Assembly: GCA_047495785.1 (NCBI GenBank)
Contig: JBLDXI010000009.1
Location: 682,001 to 746,000 of the forward strand
DNA: 64,000 bases
Origin: Lepidodermella squamata
Lineage: Eukaryota; Gastrotricha
Direction: 5' to 3'
In this document: piece by piece, positions 41,290 to 52,882 of the stretch
Numbering within the stretch: position 1 is the first letter of the stretch
Layout: the number at the start of each line of letters is the position of its first letter
Position numbers and translations under genes: made by a program
Notes under the pieces: model-generated
Seen by the model: only the letters and a program-made list of their open reading frames with translations
Told to the model about the DNA's origin: nothing
Database searches by the model: none

Positions 41290-43909
41290 ATGATGTCCAA
41301 TTTTCATAAATTTTGGACTATCTGGCTATTTTTAGCTGTGTCGATAACCATCTCATATGCGCAATTCAACTTACCGGCAATTTTGGATCTAGAGAGCCGC
41401 GAATTCAGATGTAAGTTATATAAAAAGCTTCACAAGCCGTGAGATCTCTTGTTATTTCAACTTAGCCATACGATGGTGTGTCGTTTCATTCAACGAAGAG
41501 CAAAAATGCCAGACGTTTGCGTTCAAAGTGGACCAGTATCGCAACGTTACTTTCAACGAAACCTATCTCAAAGTTTCTTGCGTTCGAGGGAGAGATTATT
41601 TCCACTGTATGGATTTGATTGAGAATAACGAGGCTGATGTAGTAAATCTCGAAGCCGGTCTGGTTCGTTATGCCGTCGATTGGCATATGCTGATGCCGAT
41701 TTTGATGGAGCGCTACGATAACACTTATGATGGTATGGCCGAGAGTCCCAAATTCTTCATTTCTATTTCTATACCTTTGAATAGATATCACAAAGTGGAC
41801 CGAAGGGCTAATTTTGTTCTCGATAGCTGTTGTCAGCGGGGCCAAAGACAGGAAACCCATCAATAATCTGAACGATCTACAGAATGCGTCATCCTGTCAC
41901 GCCGGTGCTGGATTCGGTGCTAGCTGGAATTTGCCAATCGCTACTCTCATACAGAAGAGGATAATGAATATTACCGACTGCACTATTCAGATGGCGACAG
42001 TAACTGACTTTTTTGGGCCTATGTGTGCGGCAGGAGCTCTAAATGAAGCATTCAATCCATTCGGTCTAAATCCTACGACAGTTTGTGACCTTTGTAATAG
42101 CACTCAGTCGGATAAATGTACAATGGAGGATTCTTACGCTGGATATTACGGCGCTACGAAGTGCCTTGCTGAAGCTGGCGATGTAGCTTTCATTACAAAT
42201 GCTGCGTTGCAATACCAACCTCCGTGCCCAGTGCCGACGACGGGCTTGCCTGATCCTCTGGCGGTAAAAACTTCAATAATTATTTGTATTCGTAATTTAC
42301 CAGCAATATTTTTTCTTAGAGTGCTCAGCTTCTATGTTTGGATGGAAAAAAGCAACCTCTCTCAAACTTTAAAACATGTAACTGGGGCTTCATTCCCGGC
42401 AATGCTATCGTCACGAATTCTCAGAAAAATGGCATCCAGATAGATCGTTACAAGGCATTTATTCGACGTGCGGCTCGATTTTTCATCGGTTGTCAGGTGG
42501 ATTCGTTCAACCTTTTCGAATCAATGAAATACGGTTATCGTAATTCTCGCGATTTAATGTTTTCTGACAACACGCAACTCCTCATCGATGTACCATCAAT
42601 CGAAGACTACTTTGTTCTGTTCAAATGTGAGAAATATTACAAAATCTATTCTATGAGATGATGATTTTGTTTGATTTTCATTTTAGCCGATGCCGTGAGT
42701 CGTCCATTAGCCAATGAAAATGTCGGCGCAGCTCAGCAGCTGAATTTATTTGAATCGATCGACTATTTGTCTTACTGTCCTCAACTTCCATTGCGCTGGT
42801 GTGTCACATACGAAGCCGAGTTTAGAAAATGCACGCGAATGAAGGTTGCATTCAAGCAGCGCCAGCTTAAGCCAGAAGTCGACTGCATTTACGTTGATGA
42901 CGTGCCGACTTGCATGAGACTGATTAAGGAAGGTGATGCGGACGTGATTCTTCTGGACCCTGGGGAACAATTTATCGCCGGTCGTGATTACGGTCTTGTG
43001 CCCATTATTGCCGCTGACTACGGTCAAGGTGAGAACCCCTCCTCGTTTTACGTCGTGGGTGTCTCTCAGAAAGCTGATCCGATTACCACATTGTACAACC
43101 TTCGAGAACGACGCACATGTCACCCCGCTGTTCAAACTGCTGCTGGTTGGTACATTCCTCTGTTAACTCTTATCGGCTCGCAAGTCATGCCTCTTGATTC
43201 GTGTGACTTGGCTGGATCCCTCAGCCATTTCATAAACTACGGCTGTATGCCTGGAGTGTTGAATTTGGAATACAAAAAGAACGACTCTAACCCAATCACT
43301 TTATGTGAAGGGTGCGCTTCCCAAAGTTATCGCAAATGCGAGAGAAATCCTTGGGAATTGTACTACGGAACGTCAGGTGCTTTTCGGTGCTTGGCTGAAA
43401 ATTCCGGCGATATCGCGTTTGTCAAACATTTTACTGTTCGCGAAAATACCGATGGCCATAACAGAGCCGAATGGGCTAGAAATCGCCGTTCAGTCGATTA
43501 TCAACTATCGTGCCGAGATGGCCGAAGAGCCCCAGTGGATGACTGGAAGATGTGTCATCTTGCTCAAGTACCAGCGAGTGCCATAGTTACTTCGAGTTTC
43601 AAGACGGCGAATCAAAGATGGCAAATTTGGCAGTTGATCAATCACGCTCAGCTGTACTTTGCCGGTCAAGCTGCTGATTTCAGAATGTTCGAATCGGAGC
43701 TTGATTACAAAGATTTAATTTTCGAGGATGCCACGGCTCATCTTGTCTGGATCCCACCAGAAAATCAAACTATGCCGAGATATTTGAGCTCCTTTAATTT
43801 CTACAAAATGGCTCAAGAAGTCCATAGGCTAGATTGTACCTCAGCAGCAAACTCTATCGTTCCTGGTCTAGCCGTATTTTCAGTGCTACTGGCCAGGCTA
43901 TTGCTATAA
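41290..43909 (+). CDS. Two-lobed transferrin / melanotransferrin-like protein with degenerate iron sites
   Basis: Five exons (41290-41410, 41466-41732, 41785-42263, 42320-42626, 42687-43909) give 798 aa, typical of two-lobed transferrins. Residues ~1-25 are a signal peptide; the last ~20 residues (SIVPGLAVFSVLLARLLL) are hydrophobic with no tail, which suggests a GPI anchor as in melanotransferrin. Both lobes have transferrin landmarks: IRWCVVS, NEADVVNLEAGL, GYYGATKCLAEAGDVAF; and LRWCVTYE, DADVILLDPG, YYGTSGAFRCLAENSGDIAFVKH. By comparison with vertebrate transferrins several iron or carbonate ligands are replaced (see findings), so iron binding is doubtful. The start is ATGATG at 41290, directly after an acceptor-like sequence (TTTTTCATATCTAG). 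Confidence 0.88.
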
Positions 43910-44363
43910 TCTATTCTTGCGAGCTCTTTGCATGCTGGTTGTGAAATAAGCTGATTTTTTTCTCGCGGATGTTTTTGTAACCTAATGTCGAATTTATAAT
44001 TAAACTATACTTACCTATCAATGGCTTCCTAATACTATATGGCACTTCAGGTGAACAGACCTATGTCAACGAGCGCGTTGCTCAGAAAATTATCATCATT
44101 CAAGTTTTTTTTATCATGGTTGTGAGCTGACGTAATTGAAATTACGCTTTCCAAAGCCTAGAGGTTGTGAACTGTTTTAATTGCTGCTTTTAAAGTTTTT
44201 GCACCGGAATTTTTATAACGTGCATTGTCAAACCGAGCCAACTGCTTGTTGCGATTTCTGTAAATATAACGAGTAAAGCGACTTCGAAATAAAATTCATT
44301 TTTATTATGAACATTATCAATTTGTTTCTTATTTTAGTCCAGTAACTTTGTTCATTGTTGAAA
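43910..44363. other. Spacer before the aldo-keto reductase
   Basis: 3' UTR of the transferrin-like gene, then AATAAA near 44288 and a T-rich acceptor-like site (TTTCTTATTTTAG, about 44338) ahead of the reductase ATG. This may be a poly(A)/trans-splice junction. Confidence 0.45.
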
Positions 44364-45451
44364 ATGATCTACAAGCAGCTTTCGTCTGGCCAGAAAATGC
44401 CGGCTCTAGGCCTGGGGACTTGGCAGTCAAAACCCGAAGAAATTATAAACGCTGTAAAACACGCAATTAAGGTTGGTTATCGCCACTTCGATGCCGCTTT
44501 CGTCTACCAAAATGAGGGCAGTTTGGGTGTAGCTATCAAGGAAAGCATTGAAGCTGGTCTTGTGAAACGGGATGAGTTGTTTATCACGTCAAAACTTTGG
44601 AATGTTTATCACGCCCCAGCAGGTTAGTTGATCAAAGTATTTCTAGGTCGGTGTATTCTTGAATATTTTCTTAGATGTGCGAGGTACTGTGAAGAAAAGC
44701 TTGGAATTGCTAGGCTTGGAGTACTTGGACTTGTATTTGATCCATTGGGTATGTGTTGCCAAGATAGGGAGATTTTGAATTAATTAAAATGTTTGCAGCC
44801 AATGGGTTATGTTAACAATGGCGAACTTTTCCCTAAAGACGTTAATGGAAAGTTTATTTATTCTGATGTTGATTATATTGATACGTGGAAAGCCCTCGAG
44901 GAACTAGTCAAAGAGGGTCTCATTCGCAGTATTGGTTTGTCGAATTTCAACGCTCAACAAATTCAACGCGTGTGGGACAACAGCAGTATTAAACCAGCTG
45001 CTTTGCAAGTCGAATGCCACCCGTACTTGCAGCAGAATGATTTGAGAGCCCTTTGCGCAAAACTCGGAATAGCTTTCACCGGGTATGCCCCGTTTGGCTC
45101 TCCAGAGCGTCCGTGGCATCAAGCTAATGAGGCCAAAGTGCTTGATGATGCTGTTTTGAATGAAATTGGCAAACGTCATGGGAAGTCATCAGCTCAAATT
45201 GTCCTGCGTTTTCAGCTCCAATCGGGTATCATTACTATTCCAAAATCAGTTACTCCTAGTCGCATTGAGGAAAACTTCAATGTGTTTGATTTTGAACTGA
45301 GCGAGGACGACATGAAAAAAATTGCTGCACTTGATCGAGGTCAACGACAAGTAGTTTTGGATTGGTAAGAACTAGGAAATTCACTATCCGCTACTGTAAA
45401 TGTTTTTTCTTCAGGATTTCGGACCACCCGCATTATCCTTTCAAAGCCTGA
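44364..45451 (+). CDS. Aldo-keto reductase (AKR1-like, NADPH-dependent)
   Basis: Four exons (44364-44622, 44675-44748, 44799-45364, 45415-45451) give 311 aa, the usual AKR length. It should reduce aldehydes or ketones with NADPH in the cytosol. The TIM-barrel signatures are all present: [25 protein letters not shown] (catalytic Asp and Tyr), FITSKLWN (catalytic Lys), LYLIHWP (catalytic His), [10 protein letters not shown], and [14 protein letters not shown] for NADP binding. The C-terminal [12 protein letters not shown] resembles AKR1A/AKR1B tails. AATAAA is at 45644. It is first in a same-strand row of four closely spaced genes. The substrate cannot be predicted. Confidence 0.92.
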
Positions 45452-45705
45452 ACTCGAAACAATTGCGATACCGCTTTAATTTATAGAGACGACGACCAAC
45501 ATATAAGTAGCCGATTATTGTGATTATAATGTATTATCGGACACAAAGTGCTCAATCATTCCTTGATCCTTGATATTTGTTCTTCCCTCTAATTTTTGAC
45601 AATTTTAATCATTGAGTCATTCAATTTACGCAATGCCGATAACAATAAAGTCTACCTGATCAAATTGTTTTATTGTCTTTTTAGAGTTCACTTACAGCTA
45701 TTTGA

Positions 45706-46411
45706 ATGGTGGTTGAGGCTGAGAGGAATTACTTCCCAGGAGATATAGTTTGTTCTTTGGATGAGTCATATGTGCCTGGAGAAGGAACATACGAATTCGG
45801 AGGGAAAATTATTGCGTCCGTTTTTGGAAAGCTGCGGTATTCAGAGAAGAAGGATAGCGAGGGAAAAGTATGTTAAACAGAATCATTTCATATGTTCAAT
45901 CTAAGTTGAATTTTCAACAGACCGTCGTGCATGTTTCGTCGCCGATTTCCAACTCATTCCATCTTCCGCAATGTGGAGACATTGTTCTTGCTAAAATTAC
46001 CTACGTATCACTGCGCTTTGCAAAGTGCAGCGTTTTCGTGTTAGAGGGAGAGCCGCTGTCATACTCATTCAGAGCTCAAATTCGACGAGAAGACGTTAGG
46101 GCGACGGAGAAAGACAAAGTTGAGATGTTCAAATGTTTCAGACCTGGCGACATTGTTTCAGCTCGCATTGTTTGTGATTTTCCTATTTTTCAAATTTAAT
46201 ATTACCTATTACCTACCATTATTCTCAGATATTTCCTGTCGACAACGCTGGAATGATCTTGACTACAGCAGAAAACGAGCTGGGCGTGATATGGGCACTC
46301 AGTGAAGCAGGCCATCCGCTCATTCCATTAAATTGGTGTGAAATGAAATGCCCACTAACGGGTGTTGTTGAGTCAAGAAAAGTTGCTAAAAGACTCACTG
46401 CAACCGAATAA
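45706..46411 (+). CDS. EXOSC1: RNA exosome component EXOSC1 (CSL4)
   Basis: Three exons (45706-45867, 45921-46169, 46229-46411) give 197 aa; the human protein has 195. It is one of three S1/KH cap subunits of the nine-subunit exosome ring, which feeds RNA to the catalytic subunits. The N-terminal domain reads YFPGDIVCSLDE...GEGTYEFGGKIIAS, the central S1 domain includes LPQCGDIVLAKITYVSLRFAKC and FRPGDIVSARI, and the C-terminus is a zinc-ribbon-like CEMKCPLTG. An acceptor-like TTTTTAG at 45684, only 34 nt after the reductase poly(A) signal, precedes the ATG, which suggests downstream placement in an operon. Confidence 0.92.
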
Positions 46412-46478
46412 TTCTAGGTTTTAACTTCGTCATTATACGATTCTTTTTTATTTGCATAGTCATTATTGTACTTGAATT

Positions 46479-46998
46479 ATGACTGAACGAAGCTTAGAAA
46501 CACCGGGAGACGATAGTCAAGATCGAGGCGTTCTGGATTTCGATGTTCGTAAGAAAAATGGTTGAACATTACTAATTTATATCTTCGTAATTAATTCTAG
46601 TGCGTATTAGACAATATCCACCAATCCCTGTGCAGCTATTTCGATTCTTTATTGAAATCTGATGCGGAATCGAGACCGGCTTGGCTAACGCCATCTTCGA
46701 ATGAAGCTATTGTGAATGCAGCGTTCAAACTATATGTGAGCATCCCCTAAGAATATTTCACTTTATAGTCATGCGCTTTTTAAAGGTAAAATCGTTGTCT
46801 CTCATGCCGAAAAGTCAACTGAAACCTGAGTTGACAAAGGAGCAGCTTTTCCCAACCGTTTTCAGAAAAACACTTGGGCCACCAACTGAAAACGATCAAA
46901 ATATCGAATCCGAGGAAGAAATTATCCGGAAAAGTCGCAAACGCCAGAACTCAGGCTCACGACCGAATGACGGCAAGAAAGACAAAAAGTCGAAGTGA
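46479..46998 (+). CDS. Unrecognised small acidic/basic protein
   Basis: Probable exons are 46479-46548, 46611-46735 and 46786-46998 (135 aa). An alternative first junction (46544 to 46601) gives 137 aa with the same flanking frames. The middle reads CSYFDSLLKSDAESRPAWLTP and AFKLYVKSLSLMPKSQL, and the end is a Lys-rich tail (KKDKKSK) likely to be nuclear. I do not recognise the family. It lies only 67 nt after the EXOSC1 stop, with a T-rich acceptor (TTTTTTATTTGCATAG) in that gap, and 223 nt before BCCIP. The AATAAA at 47163 serves it. Confidence 0.6.
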
Positions 46999-47221
46999 TC
47001 ATAACCACGTCATTTTGCCTTTTGTTAAGCCTGTTATTTACCACTATGTAGAATCGCTCAGTTCGAACTTCTTTAATGCTTTTTCGAGGAAAAATGTTCT
47101 TCACGTTAAATGTCAAAACTCTGAAGTTCTTTCACGATGTTGCTTTTCTTATTAACATTTTCAATAAAGAAAAAACGTTTTGACCGTATTTGTTCATCTC
47201 AACTCGTAGGATTGTTGTGAG

Positions 47222-48527
47222 ATGTCAAAAAAGAGGTCACACCTTTGCGATGACGATGACGCCGGAGAGTCAAGCAAAAAGCGCGCTTCTATAAAGGCGT
47301 CAAAGAACAAAGCGGACTCAGTTTCCTCCGACTCGGCAGAAGATAACTATGATGGAACCTCTGCTGATGACTCTAGTGAAGATGAAATTCCTCAGGTAAT
47401 AGCCATCACTTTGAGGCTTATCGTATGCATAATTTGATATTGCTCTAGGAAATCGAAATAGGCTTCAAGGCCGTTCCACCAGAGAAGTCAGATCGTGACA
47501 GCGTTGTTCCTCTTTTGAAGCAGGTAATTACTACACATTTATATTGAAATAATTTACTGATTGACTGTTCTACAGGCTTTTCGGTGTTTCTCTATCGATC
47601 TGGTTGATTTGGCCGAAATCGTTGTTGAACAGGACCAAATTGGATGCGTCGTAGTTGTGAGAAACAGTTTAGAGAAAGTTAAAATAGCGTATTTTCAGTT
47701 GGAAACAGGGGACGAAGAATCGAATGATGACGGCGAAGACGACGACGATGACGACACATCAAATGAAGCTCTTTACGCTGTGTCTACCATTATACCTATG
47801 GCTAAATATAAAGTGATATCCATTATAAGCTGATGTATCATTACTCTGGTTCCGTTTTTACAGGAGCGCAAGTCGATAGCCGGTCTTTTGAAAGCCCTAC
47901 ATGCTAAATGCCCGCAGGTCGTTACTAAAAAAATGGTCGATGATCCCACATCTCTTGGTTTGCTTGTCAATGAGCGTCTCGTTAACATTCCTGCCGTCTT
48001 TGCACAACACAGCTTTCCTTCATTAAAGTATTTTTGCGATATTACTTCAACGATTTTTACTTGAATTTCAAATTAGGACCGACTTGGAAAAAGTCACTAA
48101 ATCTGACCCTGCTTTTTCTAAAATTAAGCAGCTACTACTCGTCTCCAAATCAATGAAACCAGTGGCTTCGAGTGATGACGATTCATCTTGGGAATTTACA
48201 AATCAAGAAGAAGAACATCTGTTGAAGGTTTGTTAATTTCAGTTCACTAACATCATTGCGCAAAGCAATCCAACTTTGCAGAGAGCCATTTCCAGCGGAT
48301 ATTTCAAAATATCGAGCCGTGAAACGGAAGACTGCACCTTACTAGGTGGCACTTGGAATGAATCTGATGAATCATCCGACGAGAGCGGGAACGATGATGA
48401 TGAAAATGAAGATGACGACGGCGGAAGCAAAAAGAACGAATACTTACCTCATAGACACATCTTGTTACTGCCTTTGGATATTCTTTCGATGCCCGTCAAA
48501 AAACTATTTCCTGGTATTGCTGAATGA
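47222..48527 (+). CDS. BCCIP: BCCIP homolog (BRCA2/CDKN1A-interacting protein)
   Basis: Six exons (47222-47395, 47449-47523, 47576-47812, 47864-48027, 48077-48227, 48282-48527) give 348 aa against 314 in human. BCCIP is a nuclear protein with a GNAT-like fold that acts in homologous-recombination support and large ribosomal subunit assembly. The acidic Ser/Asp N-terminus is followed by family blocks IDLVDLAEIVVEQDQIGCVV, LGLLVNERLVNIP, EEEHLLKRAISSGYFKI, CTLLGGTW, and RHILLLPLDIL near the end. A tempting 15-nt gap after LLK is not an intron; the 54-nt intron 48228-48281 keeps the frame. AATAAA overlaps the stop codon (48527-48532). Confidence 0.88.
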
Positions 48528-50722
48528 ATAAATGTTGTTTTAGTGGACTTCAGTTTGATTATTTGATCACACTTGAAAAATTAATCGTAAAGACATAAGC
48601 ATATCTGTCAATGTTAATTTTGCCAAAATATCCGCAGAAAAGAATAGTTACTTTAGTGTAATTTTTAGCCATGTATGTCCCAAAATGAGGTCACACCTAG
48701 CTACATGCTATTCAGAGGCGAGTTTGGGCGAACGAAAACGATCCCGGTGAATTGAATTATCTGGAACCAATCGCGAGGTTCGGGTGACATTTTTTCTTCG
48801 AACGAACGAATGGTTTTATTTCACTTCCACGCGACTGAGGCGTCTATACCATTTCGGGTTTGGTGGAAGGCGAAGGAAGGTAAAATTTAAGAAACATCAC
48901 CCACTCAATATCAAAAAATCACGAGAATAGTAATCAAGAATGTCACTTGTTAATGGGATTAAAAAAGTCCGGAGAAATTTGGTCCAATTTGGTCCAACTG
49001 GGTAAAATACATAAAGAAAATTACCGAATCTCAATGGCACAGGGCATCATAAGTGCTACGTGCAGCATAAAAATGACACAATCACGACAAAAATGGCGAT
49101 AACTGAAACAAATCGCAAACAAAAAGTAAGAACTCGCAAGGAATCGTCGGACACTTGAAAAGCCGTTGGCCTTCCTTGAGTTTGTTGAACGATCGAAATG
49201 CTCTGTTTGTGGTGAGTCGTAGGTAGAAGAGTTTCAAATCGTTTGGGATATTCTCAGGAAATCACCTAAGGAGCGCCCTTGCGCACAGAAGGGTTTGGGA
49301 TCATAAGCCTCGTGGTATAGTTTAATTGTGTTCTGGTGGTCGGCCTTGTCAAGTTTTGAAGTAATTGTGGAGCGGTTTGCTGCGTAGGCAAAATTTTTTA
49401 GACTTCATTTCATCAGTTGTTTATTGTCCTCCGAGAAAGGCCGAGAGGTTCTGCACGACGTTCCAGCTCGGAGACTCAGACTCGGCCATCCCGTCGGACG
49501 TTCAGCAAGACGCGAAGGCAGTCGTTCTACAAAACTTCAAGCTGCTTCAACTGCCGCTTGGGCGCAGAACAGAACGCTACGTTGCCGTAGGTGGCGGTGG
49601 TGGCCCGAAGAATACTGTGGTAGGCGGTGCGACACCTTGGGCGAGAGAGACCAGGGGTGAAGGTAACTCTAAAGAAGAACGAGAGATTGCGGGCACAGCG
49701 GTTGAAGAGGCGATCAAAATGCTCCTTCCACGTCAGCATAGCGTCGAGGTGCGAACACGGATAATGGCAACCTGAGGGATAACCGACCCGTCCGTCTGCA
49801 GGTTACTCTGGTACGGTCGCCTGGCGAACGGCATTGCTTCGCTTTTCGAAGCGTTAAACAGTCAGCATCATTCGCAGGTCCACTTCGAATGCGGTCGATC
49901 TCGGCCTTATGGTTGCAGCGTTCGACCCCGGGAAAGTCGGCGCCCTCGCCATCTAATATACCGAACCAGTACCCGCCATTTGATGCAATCGATTTGTGTT
50001 ATTCCGCCATACTATCACTAGGAAATCACTAGATTTGCCTGGGTCTGGCTCGAAAACGGTTTGAAAAAAGCATTTTACTGCGGCAGGAATATTTCAGAAA
50101 CTAGCTTTAAAAATTATAAAAATATCTTGTTGTGATACTTTATTAATTAATTTACCAGAATCGCTTTTAAATTTATTTTTTCACGGTTTGCTGATTTCGC
50201 GCCAGTTTTCGAATGATTTACGACTTTCCCGGCAAACGATTAACTGTTAGTTACATCTTTGTTGCCGCCCTTTCCGTTGTCCGTACGCCATCGTCCATCG
50301 CGTTACGTTACAATTGGCAGCTAGATCCTAGATCAATTTCCATCTTGACGTTTGACGGGTTCGCTTTTATTTACTAATAGGTGTGGTTATTGCAGCTTCT
50401 TTACTCTGATGACTTCTAATGACCAAGTAGCTAGAAGCTAGATTTCACAATTCACAATAGATGTCTTCTAGGTTTTGGAAACAGGGCGCTGTTCACTTGC
50501 AAACGGCATTTGATCAATCATAAGATTACGAAAATAAGTTCATTGTTCGAGTCAAACGTCAAACGGTGTATACGGTGTATGGTGTCTGGTAGGGCTCGTA
50601 GTCAACTTGGCAGAGTACCTTTGCTCTCTGTTACAAATAACATCTGTATTAATTTCTAGTTGTTGTTTGTTCCCGGTTGTTTTGGTTATTTGATATTATA
50701 TTGAGTTGAGATTTGTCTTGAT
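48528..50722. other. Intergenic with a decayed LINE piece
   Basis: 2.2 kb between BCCIP and the first SLBP gene. The only recognisable content is the decayed reverse-transcriptase remnant on the minus strand at about 49400-49900. The plus-strand open frame at 49365-49775 is its shadow. Confidence 0.5.
49400..49900 (-). pseudogene. Decayed LINE reverse-transcriptase remnant
   Basis: Read on the minus strand, successive frames give ASKSEAMPFARRPYQSNLQ, then LTWKEHFDRLFNRCARNLSF, then FCSAPKRQLKQLEVL. These match the region after the catalytic Asp pair of Jockey/R1-type reverse transcriptases (xLTWKxHIxxLxxRCxxxLxxL and ...SAPKxxLKxLD). At least two frameshifts separate the blocks. The catalytic core is absent. 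It is unlike the two LINEs near 3.6-9.1 kb. Confidence 0.6.
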
Positions 50723-52202
50723 ATGAGCACGTAAGTTTCTTTTCTCTTCGGCCTGCCTGTCACATTATCGGGTATTTCCTAGGAGGCGAGCAAAGAACTC
50801 GAAGGCGACAGGAGAAGATGTCTTAAAATTCTCTAACCCCGACGTTGCGGATTCAAATTCCAACCAGGGACGGAAGCGGCATTTTGAGAATGCCAGCCGA
50901 ACGAGACCTGAGAAGTCAGCCCGTCAAAGAAACGACTCTATTGGCAGTTTTACTTCGCCCCAGCCAGAACTGCCGCAAAGAAATGTACGCTTTCCGGCGT
51001 CGGCCTCTCGCGCTGTCAACGCTCGAGTACCTGCATCACCAGCTTTCAATCAGCCTGTGTTCCCTATTTTCAAACAGTCGACTCCAATGCACAAGGCAGG
51101 TAATACCGAGCGTGGGGCTAACACGCAAGATCGCAAGCGGGGTAGTCCAATGAAGAACCCCAGCTTGTACAAGACGCCGGAGAAGAAAAAGCGCATTTAC
51201 TCAAGCGACGAAGAGGAGCTCGAATTCAGGTGTGTATATTTTTACCCGGAGTTATATCTCTATTTTTTACTGTTTGCAGCCCGAGTGGTCGTCGAATGCC
51301 CATATCAGAGCGGAGAAACTTGTTGCAAAATACGACGCAATGGAGCGCACGCGTTGATCAAGAAGAGCGTTTTCACGGCGTATATGTTAAAAGTGTGGAA
51401 CGCCTAAAGCAGCGCTTGCTCTCTGAATCACTGCAGTCAGTTGAAACCAGCACAACGTGCAGTGAGGTGTCGGATACTTCGTTGGATCTCAGCAGCTACG
51501 AAATCGACGAGACAGTGCTGACCCGGCGCCAGAAGCAAATTGCATATGGTAAGAATACCGAGGAATACGAGTTTTATGCTCGACGAGTCGACAAGATGAG
51601 CCGTACAAGAAATGACCCGCAAACTCCTGACAAATTTGACCGCGTTTCACGCCGCCGTTTTGATGGCCGAATCCGAGTATGGAAAGTGCAGATCCATCGC
51701 TGGTTCGAGAAGCATGGCCCACCGTGAGCTCTAAATTTTGTTTGTAATCACCTGTTGAATTATCTATATGTAGGACGGAGTCTGGCGCGGCTGTCAAACC
51801 AATTGTGGCGCAAATTGTCACCGATGAAAACACCGTTACTGTGCAAGGTGGCGAAGGCACTATGACTGAGGCGCCGGTGGCTCGCCCCATGCAGTCGTCT
51901 CCGGTGAAACGATCCGCTCGCGCATGTGTGACCCGAAACATTCCTGGCATGGAGGACGAGTCCGCGGTGGACGCATTTCAATCGCCGAAAAAAGCTGCTA
52001 CGTGAGTACCTTTTCTGGTTGCAGATCTATGTGTAATTTTGAAAATAAAATTAGTACCAAGTCTTCCGAGGCTCACACCGAGTTGACCTGTGATCTTGCC
52101 GGCTTTGCCATTTGTCAAGACAGCCAATCGACGCTTACTGGCCAGCCCGCTTCAGGCTCTAGCTACCAAACGCGCAGCCGCGCTCGTTTAGTGTTTTCCT
52201 AA
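50723..52202 (+). CDS. SLBP: Histone stem-loop-binding protein, copy 1
   Basis: Five exons (50723-50730 with only ATGAGCAC, 50783-51229, 51280-51723, 51774-52001, 52055-52202) give 424 aa, longer than human SLBP (270). SLBP binds the 3' stem-loop of replication-dependent histone mRNAs and directs their processing and translation. The RNA-binding domain is at about 230-300: LTRRQKQIAYGKNTEEYEFY, then TPDKFDRVSRRRFDGRIRVW and WKVQIHRWF, matching the RQKQINYGKNT and TPxKxxxxSRRxWD signatures of the family. The N-terminus has several Ser/Thr-Pro sites (FTSPQP, SLYKTPEKK) of the kind that control SLBP stability in the cell cycle. The ~125-residue C-terminal extension is of unknown role. Confidence 0.88.
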
Positions 52203-52882
52203 AACAATCTTAACGTATAGTATTTTGAAATTCCGCCTTTTTGCTACTGATTGCCAGGTGACTTGTGTCGATTCGACCAAATCTCTGTTAATTTTCTGTC
52301 AAGACAAGTGTACATTTCCTCAGAGGTATTTAGTTTAACAGCTGCCATTGATCTGAGATGGAAATGTGCATGGCTAAATTTCGTTGCCATTACTGTAAAG
52401 TACATGATTGATGCTTTTGCCTCGACATTTTAAATTTGTTGTTTGATTTTTGTCTGAAATTCGTGAGGCATGATGTATATAAAAACATAGTTTTTGCTTT
52501 CTGTCGCAGAATTAGCGCTATTTAACTACGATGAATTTCGTTTAAACTTAACCATTGTTTTGATGACTAACTTCTCTTTGTATCTGCCATGTTGATGCTA
52601 AATGCTGGTCTTATTTGATTATTTGTTTTGCAATTTTCGCACGCCTTGACCAAGGCAGTGCTAAAAATGACAATATTATAATTATATCTTTCTAATCGAA
52701 GATGTATGGCGATAACACAGAAATGTCTTGTAAATAATCAGAGCAGCGTATACGCGATTAATTTTGTCAAGTAATTTTCCTTATTCCATTTGATCAGTCT
52801 GTCTCAAACAACACATGTATAAAGTCGTTTTCAGTTTTAATGATTTTCTGTCTTTATTTTAGCATTATTAATATATATATAA
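52203..52882. other. Spacer between the tandem SLBP genes
   Basis: AT-rich 3' UTR of copy 1 and upstream DNA of copy 2; no other gene or repeat recognised. Confidence 0.45.

Noticed and set aside
48228-48242. 15-nt intron in BCCIP (gtttgttaatttcag)
   Set aside because: Far too short to splice. Using the acceptor at 48281 gives a normal 54-nt intron and a family-matching junction.
49365-49775. Plus-strand ORF of 136 codons
   Set aside because: It is the antisense shadow of the decayed reverse-transcriptase remnant on the minus strand; composition (Gly/Arg-rich) is a by-product.
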